Positions 12,272 through 24,699 of a stretch of DNA of 64,000 nt are shown here, piece by piece. Made by a program: the position numbers and the translations under genes. The stretch is from Rutidosis leptorrhynchoides (lineage: Eukaryota; Streptophyta; Magnoliopsida; Asterales; Asteraceae), in NCBI RefSeq assembly GCF_046630445.1, contig NC_092340.1, positions 36,974,001 to 37,038,000 on the forward strand, written 5' to 3'. The notes below the pieces were generated by a model, which was not told the origin of the DNA, did not search any database, and saw only the letters and a list, made by a program, of their open reading frames with translations. Within the stretch, counting starts at the first letter, position 1. Every line of letters begins with the position of its first letter.

Positions 12272-13786
12272 TTAAGCTTTCAAATAACTAATGAGTTTTA
12301 GCTTTGAGTTACCCTTCTCTCCATAAATCATTACTGGCGTTTTATTCTTACGAGGAATGCGAATTGCCTTCTTGGCGCACACAACTTCAGCTCCTATTTT
12401 GGACATCCAGTCCATGCCGACTATTACATCAAAACTTCCTAATTCTACGGGTATCAAATCAATCTTAAATGTTTCTCCGGCTAAATTTATTTCACAATCA
12501 CGACAAATTTTATCGGCTTTAATTAGTTTACCATTAGCTAACTCAATCATGTACTTAGCATCTAGAGGTAATGATGAACAATTCAATTTAGCGTGAAAGT
12601 CTCTACACACGTAACTTCTATCAGCACCAGTATCAAATATAATAGATGCGGATAAGTTATTAATGGTAAACGTACCCGTAACAAGCTCCGGGTCTTCACA
12701 CGCCTCTCTAGCATTAATAACAAATGCTCTCCCTCGTGCAGGTCCGATATTCTTCTCTGGATTCGGGCACTGGCTCTTATAATGACCCTGTTTCCCACAT
12801 CCATAACAAGTAACAGTAGCCAAAGCAGTTCTATTTGCATTAGTGGCAGTAGTCTTAGTACCATTTGTATTTGTAACGAGAGCCCTACAATCTTCAGCAA
12901 GATGACCCTTTCGAGTACATTTGTTGCATACCACATTACAGTAACCAGAGTGATGTTTGTGGCATCGGTTGCATAAAGGATTTTGTCCTTTATAACCAAA
13001 GCTTAAACCACTACCCGCACCTTGCGTGATTTCTTGTTTCTTAAAAGATTGTTGTTGGTTACCTCGATCATAATTTCCATTCCACTTTCTTTTGTTACCT
13101 GATACCTTCACATCAGTATTGGATACTTTCTTATCCATGATGACCTGATCCATTAGCTCGTTTGCCATGGTTATAGCTTCATGAATTGTCTTAGGTTTCG
13201 ATGCTGTAACATTTGCCTTGACCTTTTTGGGCAAACCATCTTTGTACATTTCAATCTTCCGTTCTTCGGTTGGAACCAATTCAGGACATAGCAAAACTAA
13301 TTCCATGAATCGCTGATTGTAGTTGGTGATTTCAGTACCAACAACCTTCAGGCTTCGTAATTCATCTTCTAACTTCCTAACCTCGTTCCTTGGACAATAT
13401 TCGTTGATTAACATTGTTTTGAATTCTTCCCATGGAGTATCATAAGCTACATCTCCTCCTACAGCCTTCACATAATTTTTCCACCACGTGAGTGCACTAT
13501 CTTGTAAAGTGCACGATGCATACTTGGTCATGTCCTTTTCAACACAACCACTGATTTTAAACACAGTCTCCATCTTTTCTATCCACCGGGTTAAACCGAT
13601 CGGTCCTTCCGTTCCACTGAATGATGAGGGCTTGCAAGCTTGAAACGTCTTGTAGGTGCATCCTACACGAGGATTTGGGTTAACTGCAGCACCTCTTGCA
13701 GCCTCGACCCATAACATTCTGTCGTTCACTCGCTAATTGATGAGTTCCTGGATTTCTTGTTCCGTCATTCGGTTCAATCGCGCCAT
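12272..13786 (-). CDS. gag and protease region of gypsy element A (fossil retroelement)
   Basis: Contains a retrotransposon gag domain (GPIGLTRWIEKMETVF, LTWWKNYV), zinc knuckles of the CX2CX4HX4C type (for example CYGCGKQGHYKSQC) and an aspartic protease segment (IIFDTGADRSYV, VIVGMDWM). Gag would form the particle and bind RNA; the protease would process the polyprotein. It lies directly upstream of the pol region on the same strand. A purine-rich palindrome and the acidic extra ORF lie upstream of it. Confidence 0.9.
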
Positions 13787-13940
13787 ATTCTTCTATAAGA
13801 ATGAAAAGAAAATAATTATTCACATGGAATATTATAGATGTAGTGTATATTTACAGTACATTATAGCTTATTAATAATATGAACCAGGTATTATTATAAA
13901 AGCCTTTTCTTCTTATTAGCGTTTTATAATTATATCTAGG

Positions 13941-13957
13941 GTAGTACCTACCCGTTA
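13941..13957 (-). other. Second purine-tract-like motif upstream of gag in element A
   Basis: The plus strand reads gtagtacctacccgtta, sharing gtacctacccgtta exactly with the purine-tract region beside the 3' LTR (9309-9322). The equivalent site in element B is 23671-23690. Function unknown; see findings. Confidence 0.6.
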
Positions 13958-14154
13958 ATGTCCATACTTAATAGCTTAGTACAGAATCAATTACTACCAT
14001 CTAAATAATACTTAACCATGGAAAATTATTGCATTTCACACTTCACTATTTTACATATGCTTATCTTACATCGAACATTAAGCAAACCACACTAATAATA
14101 TTATACAAAACATTATATGATCCCATGGTTTAATACGGCAGCGCATCGTTTGGT

Positions 14155-14607
14155 CTATTTTCTAAGACGTTTAGGTTCAATGAATCGCCTAACGCTTATC
14201 CTAGCGGTCTGCCTATATTTTGGCTGTGGGACTGAAGAACTGGATGCCGGGATAGAACGAATAGGAATAGCGGGAATAGGGGTGGTAGTGTTTAGTGGAG
14301 TTGGTGCCACATCATCCTCACTAAACTCGGGATTTGAATTTTCTAATTCATTAGCCTTTCGTTTATTTCCTAATTCGAACTTGTCTTTCGTAATTTCCTG
14401 TATTTCTTCCTCGGGTTCACTTTCCTCCTCGGGTTTACTTTCCTCCTCGGGTTCACTTTCCGGGTTCCCTATAGTTGGTTCATCCGGAATTTGTGAGTCT
14501 TCCCCAAAGACATTATTTTCGTCATCGGATAGGTTAATGACTGAAACACCATCTGAAAATTCTGATTCGGAGTCGCTGAATGTGATAATAAGTTTCGAGC
14601 CCGACAT
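14155..14607 (-). CDS. Extra acidic ORF between primer site and gag, element A
   Basis: A 150-codon frame on the element's sense strand, upstream of gag. The N-terminal half is acidic and serine-rich (FSDSESEFSDG, repeated EPEEES blocks). The C-terminal end is strongly basic (RRFIEPKRLRK), giving a charge-polarised protein that could carry a nuclear-localisation-like tail. No known domain is recognised. Element B has a counterpart in the same place with the same EPEEE repeats and a basic C-terminal segment (IPRNLAKRTK). Conservation of position and design across two related families argues that it is a real accessory gene of this lineage. Function unknown. Confidence 0.6.
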   Translation of the reverse strand: MSGSKLIITFSDSESEFSDGVSVINLSDDENNVFGEDSQIPDEPTIGNPESEPEEESKPEEESEPEEEIQEITKDKFELGNKRKANELENSNPEFSEDDVAPTPLNTTTPIPAIPIRSIPASSSSVPQPKYRQTARISVRRFIEPKRLRK

Positions 14608-14780
14608 CTATCACATAACAACTAACCCATTAGTACTACATAATATTTACATATAAATTTTAACCAACAATGATAAGCAATGGTTTTTAAATCAGACCCG
14701 GTCAAAGTCCAGACTTACTAATGTATCCTAACGACTTATCAGTTAGACACACTAATGCAAATCTGGTTCGCTAAGACCAC

Positions 14781-14794
14781 CGCTCTGATACCAC
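14781..14794 (-). other. Primer-binding site of element A (tRNA-iMet type)
   Basis: The minus strand reads TGGTATCAGAGCGG, two bases from the LTR start at 14797. TGGTATCAGAGC is the usual plant initiator-Met tRNA primer complement. Confidence 0.9.
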
Positions 14795-14796
14795 AT

Positions 14797-15679
14797 GTCA
14801 TAACCCGTCCTTAACCATAAGAACGAGTTAGATAACGTATGATTTCATTGCGAGGTATTGACCTCTATATGCGACATTTTTAAAAGAACAACTGCATTTA
14901 TTTTACATTACAAACCATAACTCTTATGTTAATACAAGCTTTAGACAATATAAAGATGATTATCGTTTAGCGATAATCTTAGACTTACAAACTTTACATG
15001 TGATGATAACAATACGATTTCTAGCATATTTTACATTACAATTCCTCGGATATGCAGTTTTATTTTTGACACAAATATGCATACTCAAGATCTTGCTTAA
15101 ATTCAACATGTTGCAGCGGAAGCTTTTAGTTATCACCTGAGAATAGACATGTTTAAAACGTCAACATAAAGTTGGTGAGATATAGGTTTAATGCCGGCAG
15201 CAATATAAATATATAGACCACAAGATTTCATATATAAACATTTTAATAAAAATATTCTAAATGGTTGAGCACTTGGTAGCCATACTTAACATTTAATCAC
15301 GTCACATATTCCCTTTATTATGAAATCTTACTACACCGTACCAAGTGTAGTCACGAAACGAAGTACTGTGCAACCGTTGAATACTGGTCGTCCAGTCCGG
15401 TTGGGGTTGTCAGGCCCGATAGATCTATCAACAGGATTCGCATTTACAATACCGCTGTAAATAGTAGTTACCAAGCTACAGGGAAGTATGCCAGTGGTAC
15501 AACTCAACGTAGAATATATTTTTCAGTTACTTGTGTCCATATCGTAAAACATAAAATACATGTATTCTCATCCCGAAATATTTAGAGTTTAAAAGTGGGA
15601 CTATATACTCACTTTCGTCTTGAAGATATGTAATTTTGACTCGGTCTCCGATTGATATCACGAACCTATCCATATATAA
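14797..15679 (-). repeat. 5' LTR of element A, part adjoining the primer site
   Basis: Starts tgtcataacccg and matches 6379-7261 closely. It stops at the insertion point of element B, where tataa is duplicated (15675-15679 and 28774-28778). The LTR resumes at 28779. Confidence 0.95.
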
Positions 15680-18600
15680 TGAAATGTCCCGTTCTTATTG
15701 ATTAAAAACGTTCCATATTAATTGATTTCGTTGCGAGGTTTTGACCTCTATATGAGACGTTTTTCAAAGACTGCATTTATTTTTAAAACAAACCATAACC
15801 TTTATTTCATAAATAAAGGTTTAAAAAGCTTTACGTAGATTATCAAATAATGATAATCTAAAATATCCTGTTTACACACGACCATTACATAATGGTTTAC
15901 AATACAAATATGTTACATCGAAATCAGTTTCTTAAATGCAGTTTTTACACAATATCATACAAACATGGACTCCAAATCTTGTCCTTATTTTAGTATGCAA
16001 CAGCGGAAGCTCTTAATATTCACCTGAGAATAAACATGCTTTAAACGTCAACAAAAATGTTGGTGAGTTATAGGTTTAACCTATATATATCAAATCGTAA
16101 CAATAGACCACAAGATTTCATATTTCAATACACATCCCATACATAGAGATAAAAATCATTCATATGGTGAACACCTGGTAACCGACATTAACAAGATGCA
16201 TATATAAGAATATCCCCATCATTCCGGGACACCCTTCGGATATGATATAAATTTCGAAGTACTAAAGCATCCGGTACTTTGGATGGGGTTTGTTAGGCCC
16301 AATAGATCTATCTTTAGGATTCGCGTCAATTAGGGTGTCTGTTCCCTAATTCTTAGATTACCAGACTTAATAAAAAGGGGCATATTCGATTTTGATAATT
16401 CAACCATAGAATGTAGTTTCACGTACTTATGTCTATTTTGTAAATCATTTATAAAACCTGCATGTATTCTCATCCCAAAAATATTAGATTTTAAAAGTGG
16501 GACTATAACTCACTTTCACAGATTTTTACTTCGTCGGGAAGTAAGACTTGGCCACTGGTTGATTCACGAACCTATAACAATATATACATATATATCAAAG
16601 TATGTTCAAAATATATTTACAACACTTTTAATATATTTTGATGTTTTAAGTTTATTAAGTCAGCTGTCCTCGTTAGTAACCTACAACTAGTTGTCCACAA
16701 TTAGATGTACAGAAATAAATCGATAAATATTATCTTGAATCAATCCACGACCCAGTGTATACGTATCTCAGTATTGATCACAACTCAAACTATATATATT
16801 TTGGAATCAACCTCAACCCTGTATAGCTAACTCCAACATTCACATATAGAGTGTCTATGGTTGTTCCGAAATATATATAGATGTGTCGACATGATAGGTC
16901 GAAACATTGTATACGTGTCTATGGTATCTCAAGATTACATAATATACAATACAAGTTGATTAAGTTATGGTTGGAACAGATTTGTTACCAATTTTCACGT
17001 AGCTAAAATGAGAAAAATTATCCAATCTTGTTTTACCCATAACTTCTTCATTTTAAATCCGTTTTGAGTGAATCAAATTGCTATGGTTTCATATTGAACT
17101 CTATTTTATGAATCTAAACAGAAAAGTATAGGTTTATAGTCGGAAAAATAAGTTACAAGTCGTTTTTGTAAAGGTAGTCATTTCAGTCGAAAGAACGACG
17201 TCTAGATGACCATTTTAGAAAATATACTTCCACTTTGAGTTTAATCATAATTTTTGGATATAGTTTCATGTTCATAATAAAAATCATTTTCTCAGAATAA
17301 CAACTTTAAAATCAAAGTTTATCATAGTTTTTAATTAACTAACCCAAAACAGCCCGCGGTGTTACTACGACGGCGTAAATCCGGTTTTACGGTGTTTTTC
17401 GTGTTTCCAGGTTTTAAATCATTAAGTTAGCATATCATATAGATATAGAACATGTGTTTAGTTGATTTTAAAAGTCAAGTTAGAAGGATTAACTTTTGTT
17501 TGCGAACAAGTTTAGAATTAACTAAACTATGTTCTAGTGATTACAAGTTTAAACCTTCGAATAAGATAGCTTTATATGTATGAATCAAATGATGTTATGA
17601 ACATCATTACTACCTTAAGTTCCTTAGATAAACCTACTTGAAAAGAGAAAAATGGATCTAGCTTTAATGGATCCTTGGATGGCTCGAAGTTCTTGAAGCA
17701 GAATCATGACACGAAAACAAGTTCAAGTAAGATCATCACTTGAAATAAGATTGTTATAGTTATAGAAATTGAACCAAAGTTTGAATATGATTATTACCTT
17801 GTATTAGAATGATAACCTACTGTAAGAAACAAATATTTCTTGAGGTTGGATGATCACCTTACAAGATTGGAAGTGAGCTAGCAAACTTGAAAGTATTCTT
17901 GATTTTATGAAACTAGAACTTTTGGAATTTATGAAGAACACTTAGAACTTGAAGATAGAACTTGAGAGAGATCAATTAGATGAAGAAAATTGAAGAATGA
18001 AAGTGTTTGTAGGTGTTTTTGGTCGTTGGTGTATGGATTAGATATAAAGGATATGTAATTTTGTTTTCATGTAAATAAGTCATGAATGATTACTCATATT
18101 TTTGTAATTTTATGAGATATTTCATGCTAGTTGCCAAATGATGGTTCCCACATGTGTTAGGTGACTCACATGGGCTGCTAAGAGCTGATCATTGGAGTGT
18201 ATATACCAATAGTACATACATCTAAAAGCTGTGTATTGTACGAGTACGAATACGGGTGCATACGAGTAGAATTGTTGATGAAACTGAACGAGGATGTAAT
18301 TGTAAGCATTTTTGTTAAGTAGAAGTATTTTGATAAGTGTATTGAAGTCTTTCAAAAGTGTATAAATACATATTAAAACACTACATGTATATACATTTTA
18401 ACTGAGTCGTTAAGTCATCGTTAGTCGTTACATGTAAGTGTTGTTTTGAAACCTTTAGGTTAACGATCTTGTTAAATGTTGTTAACCCAATGTTTATAAT
18501 ATCAAATGAGATTTTAAATTATTATATTATCATGATATTATCATGTATGAATATCTCTTAATATGATATATATACATTAAATGTCTTTACAACGATAATC

Positions 18601-18931
18601 GTTACATATATGTCTCGTTTAAAAATCATTAAGTTAGTAGTCTTGTTTTTACATATGTAGTTCATTGTTAATATACTTAATGATATGTTTACTTATCATA
18701 GTATCATGTTAACTATATATATATATCCATATATATGTCATCATATAGTTTTTACAAGTTTTAACGTTCGTGAATCACCGATCAACTTGGGTTGTCAATT
18801 GTCTATATGAAACATATTTCAATTAATCAAGTCTTAACAAGTTTGATTGCTTAACATGTTGGAAACATTTAATCATGTAAATATCAATCTCAATTAATAT
18901 ATATAAACATGGAAAAGTTCGGGTCACTACA
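15680..18931 (-). repeat. 3' LTR of gypsy element B (3252 bp)
   Basis: Begins tgaaatgtcccg and ends gggtcactaca. Nearly identical to 25524-28773 and closely similar to 55512-58764 (element C) and, inverted, 62029-64000 (element D). A 77-codon frame at 18122-18355 recurs in every copy and is not considered a gene. Confidence 0.95.
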
Positions 18932-18966
18932 GTACCTACCCGTTAAATAAATTTCGTCCCGAAATT

Positions 18967-21900
18967 TTAAGCTGTTGAAGGTGTTGACGAATCTTCTGGA
19001 AATAGATGCGGGTATTTCTTCTTCATCTGATCTTCACGCTCCCAGGTGAACTCGGGTCCTCTACGAGCATTCCATCGAACCTTAACAATTGGTATCTTGT
19101 TTTGCTTAAGTCTTTTAACCTTACGATCCATTATTTCGACGGGTTCTTCGATGAATTGAAGTTTTTCGTTGATTTGGATTTCATCTAACGGAATAGTGAG
19201 ATCTTCTTTAGCAAAACATTTCTTTAAATTCGAGACGTGGAAAGTGTTATGTACAGCCTCGAGTTGTTGAGGTAACTCTAGTCGGTAAGCTACTGGTCTG
19301 ATACGATCAATAATCTTGAATGGTCCAATATACCTTGGATTTAATTTCCCTCGTTTACCAAATCGAACAACGCCTTTCCAAGGTGCAAATTTAAGCATGA
19401 CCATCTCTCCAATTTCAAATTCTATATCTTTTCTTTTAATGTCAGCGTAGCTCTTTTGTCGACTTTGGGCGGTTTTCAACCGTTGTTGAATTTGGATGAT
19501 CTTCTCGGTAGTTTCTTGTATAATCTCCGGACCCGTAATCTGTCTATCCCCCACTTCACTCCAACAAATCGGAGACCTGCACTTTCTACCATAAAGTGCT
19601 TCAAACGGCGCCATCTCAATGCTTGAATGGTAGCTGTTGTTGTAGGAAAATTCTGCTAACGGTAGATGTCGATCCCAACTGTTTCCGAAATCAATAACAC
19701 ATGCTCGTAGCATGTCTTCAAGCGTTTGTATCGTCCTTTCGCTCTGCCCATCAGTTTGTAGATGATAGGCAGTACTCATGTCTAGACGAGTTCCTAATGC
19801 TTGCTGTAATGTCTGCCAGAATCTTGAAATAAATCTGCCATCCCTATCAGAGATAATAGAGATTGGTATTCCATGTCTGGAGATGACTTCCTTCAAATAC
19901 AGTCGTGCTAACTTCTCCATCTTGTCATCTTCTCTTATTGGCAAGAAGTGTGCTGATTTGGTGAGACGGTCAACTATTACCCAAATAGTATCAAAACCAC
20001 TTGCAGTCCTTGGCAATTTAGTGATGAAATCCATGGTAATGTTTTCCCATTTCCATTCCGGGATTTCGGGTTGTTGAAGTAGACCTGATGGTTTCTGATG
20101 CTCAGCTTTGACCTTAGAACACGTCAAACATTCTCCTACGTATTTAGCAACATCGGCTTTCATACCCGGCCACCAAAAATGTTTCTTGAGATCCTTGTAC
20201 ATCTTCCCCGTTCCAGGATGTATTGAGTATCTGGTTTTATGAGCTTCTCTAAGTACCATTTCTCTCATATCTCCAAATTTTGGTACCCAAATCCTTTCAG
20301 CCCTATACCGGGTTCCGTCTTCCCAAATATTAAGATGCTTCTCCGATCCTTTGGGTATTTCATCCTTTAAATTTCCCTCTTTTAAAACTCCTTGTTGCGC
20401 CTCCTTTATTTGAGTAGTAATGTTATTATGAATCATTATATTCATAGATTTTACTCGAATGGGTTCTCTGTCCTTCCTGCTCAAGGCATTGGCTACCACA
20501 TTTGCCTTCCCCGGGTGGTAACGAATCTCAAAGTCGTAATCATTCAATAATTCAATCCACCTACGCTGCCTCATATTCAGTTGTTTCTGATTAAATATGT
20601 GTTGAAGACTTTTGTGGTCGGTATATATAATACTTTTGACCCCATATAAGTAGTGCCTCCAAGTCTTTAATGCAAAAACAACCGCGCCTAATTCCAAATC
20701 ATGTGTCGTATAATTTTGTTCGTGAATCTTCAATTGTCTAGACGCATAAGCAATCACCTTCGTTCGTTGCATTAATACACAACCGAGACCTTGCTTTGAT
20801 GCATCACAATAAATCACAAAATCATCATTCCCTTCAGGCAATGACAATATAGGTGCCGTAGTTAGCTTTTTCTTCAATAACTGAAACGCTTTCTCTTGTT
20901 CATCATTCCATTCAAATTTCTTCCCTTTATGCGTTAATGCAGTCAAGGGTTTTGCTATTCTGGAAAAGTCTTGGATGAACCTTCTGTAGTAACCAGCTAG
21001 TCCTAAAAACTGGCGTATGTGTTTCGGAGTTTTCGGGGTTTCCCACTTTTCAACAGTTTCTATCTTTGCCGGATCCACCTTAATACCTTCTTTGTTCACT
21101 ATGTGACCGAGGAATTGAACTTCTTCCAACCAAAATACACACTTTGAAAACTTAGCGTACAATTCTTCCTTCCTCAATACTTCTAACACCTTTCTCAAAT
21201 GTTCTCCGTGTTCTTGGTCATTCTTTGAGTAAATAAGTATGTCATCAATGAAAACAATGACAAACTTGTCAAGGTATGGTCCACACACTCGGTTCATAAG
21301 GTCCATGAACACAGCTGGTGCATTAGTTAAACCAAACGGCATGACCATAAACTCGTAATGACCGTAACGTGTTCTGAAAGTAGTCTTTGGAATATCATCT
21401 TCTTTCACCCGCATTTGATGATACCCGGAACGTAAGTCAATCTTTGAATAAACAGACGAGCCTTGTAGTTGATCAAATAAGTCATCGATTCTCGGTAGTG
21501 GGTAGCGGTTCTTGATGGTAAGTTTGTTCAACTCTCGGTAGTCGATACACAACCTGAATGTACCATCTTTCTTCTTGACAAACAAAACAGGAGCTCCCCA
21601 CGGTGATGTGCTTGGTCGAATGAAACCACGCTCTAAAAGTTCTTGTAATTGGCTTTGTAGTTCTTTCATCTCACTGGGTGCGAGTCTGTAAGGAGCACGA
21701 GCTATTGGTGCAGCTCCTGGTACAAGATCTATTTGAAATTCAACGGATCGATGTGGGGGTAATCCCGGTAATTCTTTCGGAAATACATCAGGAAATTCTT
21801 TTGCGACGGGAACATCATTGATGCTCTTTTCTTCAGTTTGTACTTTCTTGACGTGTGCTAGAACAGTATAGCAACCTTTTCTTATTAGTTTTTGTGCCTT

Positions 21901-23538
21901 CAAATTACTAATAAGATGTAGCTTCGTGTTGCCCTTTTCTCCGTACACCATTAAGGGTTTTCCTTTTTCTCGTATAATGCGAATTGCATTTTTGTAACAA
22001 ACGATCTCCGCTTTCACTTCTTTCAACCAGTCCATACCGATTATCACATCAAAACTCCCTAACTCTACTGGTATCAAATCAATCTTAAATGTTTCGCTAA
22101 CCAGTTTAATTTCTCGATTCCGACATATATTATCTGCTGAAATTAATTTACCATTTGCTAATTCGAGTAAAAATTTACTATCCAAAGGCGTCAATGGACA
22201 ACTTAATTTAGCACAAAAATCTCTACTCATATAGCTTCTATCCGCACCCGAATCAAATAAAACGTAAGCAGATTTATTGTCAATAAGAAACGTACCCGTA
22301 ACAAGCTCCGGGTCTTCCTGTGCCTCTGCCGCATTAATATTGAAAACTCTTCCACGGCCTTGTCCATTCGTGTTCTCCTGGTTCGGGCAATTTCTAATAA
22401 TGTGGCCCGGTTTTCCACATTTATAACAAACTACATTGGCATAACTTGCTCCGACACTACTTGCTCCGCCATTACTCGTTCCGACACCATTTGTTCCTTT
22501 CGTTCTATTAACCCCTGGTCCGTAGACCTCACACTTCGCCGCGCTATGACCATTTCTTTTACACTTGTTGCAAAATTTGGTGCAGAACCCCGAGTGATTC
22601 TTTTCACACCTTTGGCATAGCTGCTTCTGATTGTTGTTGTTGTTGCGGTTATTATTGTTGTTGGGATGATTGTTGTAGTTACTGTTGTTGTTGTTGTTGT
22701 TGTTGGGCCGTTTGTTGTAGTTGCGATTGATGTTGCGATTGTTGGGATAATTGTTGCGATTATTGTTGTAATTGCTGTTGTTGTTGTATTGGTGATTCTT
22801 ATCACCGTTTTCCTCCCACTTTCTTTTGACTTGCTTCACATTGGCCTCTTCAGCAGTCTGTTCTTTAATTCTTTCTTCAATTTGGTTCACGAGTTTGTGA
22901 GCCATTCTACATGCCTGTTGTATGGAGGCGGGCTCGTGTGAACTTATATCTTCTTGGATTCTTTCCGGTAATCCTTTCACAAACGCGTCGATCTTCTCTT
23001 CCTCATCTTCGAATGCTCCCGGACACAATAGGCACAATTCTGTGAATCGTCTTTCGTACGTGGTAATATCAAATCCTTGGGTTCGTAACCCTCTAAGTTC
23101 TGTCTTAAGCTTATTGACCTCGGTTCTGGGACGGTACTTCTCGTTCATCAAGTGCTTGAATGCTGACCACGGTAGTGCGTACGCATCGTCTTGTCCCACT
23201 TGCTCTAGATAGGTATTCCACCATGTTAACGCAGAACCTGTGAAGGTATGCGTAGCGTACTTTACTTTGTCCTCTTCAGTACACTTACTTATGGCAAACA
23301 CCGATTCGACCTTCTCGGTCCATCGTTTCAATCCGATCGGTCCTTCGGTTCCATCAAATTCCAAAGGTTTGCAGGCAGTGAATTCTTTGTAGGTGCATCC
23401 TACACGATTTCCTGTACTGCTAGATCCAAGGTTATTGTTGGTATGTAGCGCAGCCTGTACTGCGGCTATGTTTGAAGCTAGAAAAGTACGGAATTCCTCT
23501 TCATTCATATTCACGGTGTGTCGAGTAGTCGGTGCCAT
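18967..23538 (-). CDS. gag-pol polyprotein of gypsy element B (fossil retroelement)
   Basis: One continuous frame. The likely start is the Met of MAPTTRHT at 23538; an in-frame Met also lies at 23574. Approximate residues counted from 23574: gag 60-230; an asparagine-rich linker 262-315; three zinc knuckles near 320-332, 335-348 and 383-396 (for example [14 protein letters not shown]); protease [10 protein letters not shown] near 440; reverse transcriptase with [10 protein letters not shown] near 775; RNase H near 910-1030; integrase with zinc finger and the [12 protein letters not shown] block; and a chromodomain-like tail ([14 protein letters not shown]). Long single-frame gag-pol is usual for Tekay-type chromoviruses. 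The chromodomain would direct integration to marked chromatin (family knowledge). Confidence 0.96.
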   Translation of the reverse strand: MAPTTRHTVNMNEEEFRTFLASNIAAVQAALHTNNNLGSSSTGNRVGCTYKEFTACKPLEFDGTEGPIGLKRWTEKVESVFAISKCTEEDKVKYATHTFTGSALTWWNTYLEQVGQDDAYALPWSAFKHLMNEKYRPRTEVNKLKTELRGLRTQGFDITTYERRFTELCLLCPGAFEDEEEKIDAFVKGLPERIQEDISSHEPASIQQACRMAHKLVNQIEERIKEQTAEEANVKQVKRKWEENGDKNHQYNNNSNYNNNRNNYPNNRNINRNYNKRPNNNNNNNSNYNNHPNNNNNRNNNNNQKQLCQRCEKNHSGFCTKFCNKCKRNGHSAAKCEVYGPGVNRTKGTNGVGTSNGGASSVGASYANVVCYKCGKPGHIIRNCPNQENTNGQGRGRVFNINAAEAQEDPELVTGTFLIDNKSAYVLFDSGADRSYMSRDFCAKLSCPLTPLDSKFLLELANGKLISADNICRNREIKLVSETFKIDLIPVELGSFDVIIGMDWLKEVKAEIVCYKNAIRIIREKGKPLMVYGEKGNTKLHLISNLKAQKLIRKGCYTVLAHVKKVQTEEKSINDVPVAKEFPDVFPKELPGLPPHRSVEFQIDLVPGAAPIARAPYRLAPSEMKELQSQLQELLERGFIRPSTSPWGAPVLFVKKKDGTFRLCIDYRELNKLTIKNRYPLPRIDDLFDQLQGSSVYSKIDLRSGYHQMRVKEDDIPKTTFRTRYGHYEFMVMPFGLTNAPAVFMDLMNRVCGPYLDKFVIVFIDDILIYSKNDQEHGEHLRKVLEVLRKEELYAKFSKCVFWLEEVQFLGHIVNKEGIKVDPAKIETVEKWETPKTPKHIRQFLGLAGYYRRFIQDFSRIAKPLTALTHKGKKFEWNDEQEKAFQLLKKKLTTAPILSLPEGNDDFVIYCDASKQGLGCVLMQRTKVIAYASRQLKIHEQNYTTHDLELGAVVFALKTWRHYLYGVKSIIYTDHKSLQHIFNQKQLNMRQRRWIELLNDYDFEIRYHPGKANVVANALSRKDREPIRVKSMNIMIHNNITTQIKEAQQGVLKEGNLKDEIPKGSEKHLNIWEDGTRYRAERIWVPKFGDMREMVLREAHKTRYSIHPGTGKMYKDLKKHFWWPGMKADVAKYVGECLTCSKVKAEHQKPSGLLQQPEIPEWKWENITMDFITKLPRTASGFDTIWVIVDRLTKSAHFLPIREDDKMEKLARLYLKEVISRHGIPISIISDRDGRFISRFWQTLQQALGTRLDMSTAYHLQTDGQSERTIQTLEDMLRACVIDFGNSWDRHLPLAEFSYNNSYHSSIEMAPFEALYGRKCRSPICWSEVGDRQITGPEIIQETTEKIIQIQQRLKTAQSRQKSYADIKRKDIEFEIGEMVMLKFAPWKGVVRFGKRGKLNPRYIGPFKIIDRIRPVAYRLELPQQLEAVHNTFHVSNLKKCFAKEDLTIPLDEIQINEKLQFIEEPVEIMDRKVKRLKQNKIPIVKVRWNARRGPEFTWEREDQMKKKYPHLFPEDSSTPSTA

Positions 23539-23670
23539 TTCCTTCAAAATAGTTAAATGGAACAAGTTAATCATACAGAATATTAAGAGTAGTTAATAGT
23601 ATTTCGTAGCATAATATGAACTCATTTATAAAAGCTTTTTCTTCATATTAGCGTTTTATAAGTTTAAATT

Positions 23671-23690
23671 CGGGTAGTACCTACCCGTTA
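23671..23690 (-). other. Palindromic purine-tract-like motif upstream of gag in element B
   Basis: The plus strand reads cgggtagtacctacccg followed by tta. The first 17 bases are a perfect inverted repeat around tac. Bases gtacctacccgtta are identical to the start of the purine-tract region at the 3' LTR (18932-18945). It sits between the F-box ORF and gag; element A has the same motif at 13941-13957. The same block (gcgttttata upstream of it) is conserved in both elements. Confidence 0.6.
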
Positions 23691-23879
23691 AGTTCATACT
23701 TAGTAGCTAATATACAATTCAACTACTACAATTCTATATGAAAAACTGATTATAATAATATTTCGCGTTCAAACTTTTATACAATATTTTACAAACTTAC
23801 AATATCGCTTATTTTACATAAAGCATGAAATATAGCACACAATAACTTTGATACAAGATAGTTGTGAAGATAATTCTAG

Positions 23880-24563
23880 CTAGTACACAAGTCGTTCAGC
23901 AAAGGCAATAAAGACACGTAATTCATACGTCCAGAAACAAGTCATGCATTCTGGTTTTACTAGGACTACTTCCCATCCTTGGTCTTGTGCAACATAACCG
24001 TTATGGCCGTTGATAAGACAGCGTGTTGTGACGTCGTCAAAGGGACGAGGGTTACGTAATGTCCAACACTCCCGTAATAATCTAAAAACCTCATTTCTTA
24101 CCCCAATTACCGACTCCGTCACTTGTGGAAACGTTTTGTTTAATAGTTGTAGCCCGATGTTCTTGTTCTCACTTTGGTGAGAAGCGAACATTACTAATCC
24201 GTAAGCATAACATGCTTCTTTATGTTGCATGTTAGCCGCTTTTTCTAAATCACGAAGTCCAATATTCGGATATATTGAGTCAAAATAATTTCTTAACCCG
24301 TTGCGTAAAATAGCATTTGGGTTCCCCGCAATATATGCGTCAAAGTAAACACATCGTAACTTATGGGTTTCCCAATGTGATATCCCCCATCTTTCAAACG
24401 AAAGTCTCTTATAAACTAAGACATTTTTGGAACGTTCTTCGAATGTCTTACAAACTGATCTCGCCTTAAATAGTTGTGCCGAGGAATTCTGGCCGACTCT
24501 AGACAAGATTTCATCAATCATGTCTCCGGGTAGGTCTCTTAAAATATTGGGTTGTCTATCCAT
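23880..24563 (-). CDS. F-box protein carried inside gypsy element B
   Basis: Intact 227-codon frame, no intron, same strand as gag-pol. Residues about 8-50 form an F-box (LPGDMIDEILSRVG, then a conserved VCKTFEERS end). The following region (GNPNAILRNGLRNYF, GLRDLEKAANMQHKEACYAYG) matches the Sel1-like repeat part of plant At2g35280-type F-box proteins. A cysteine-containing tail (ECMTCFWTYELRVF) resembles that family's C-terminus. F-box proteins bind SKP1 and select targets for SCF ubiquitin ligases. It lies between the acidic ORF (136-bp gap) and gag, within the two LTRs, so it moved with the element. Most likely a retrotransposon-captured host gene. Whether it is still made, and what it targets, is unknown. 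Confidence 0.85.
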   Translation of the reverse strand: MDRQPNILRDLPGDMIDEILSRVGQNSSAQLFKARSVCKTFEERSKNVLVYKRLSFERWGISHWETHKLRCVYFDAYIAGNPNAILRNGLRNYFDSIYPNIGLRDLEKAANMQHKEACYAYGLVMFASHQSENKNIGLQLLNKTFPQVTESVIGVRNEVFRLLRECWTLRNPRPFDDVTTRCLINGHNGYVAQDQGWEVVLVKPECMTCFWTYELRVFIAFAERLVY

Positions 24564-24699
24564 TTTGTGTTTTTAAACTGTAAAATAGACAAGAGTTAGA
24601 TTCATAAAAAAATACTTATTAATACAAGCAATTTTTACATATATCATAAAGCATAAGAACACTATATTACATATATTACACCACACGAATACAACTATC

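Noticed and set aside
18122-18355. 77-codon frame repeated in every B-family LTR (also 27966-28199, 57953-58186 and 62607-62840)
   Set aside because: It lies wholly within the LTR. The copies agree because the LTRs are young, not because of coding constraint. No domain resemblance.
22620-22800. CRISPR-like or minisatellite array of gttgttgtt words
   Set aside because: Simple codon repeat for Asn in gag; plant nuclear DNA, no spacer-repeat structure.
22431-22805. Threonine-rich 124-codon frame and overlapping valine-rich plus-strand frame
   Set aside because: Shadows of the asparagine-codon repeat in the gag of element B.
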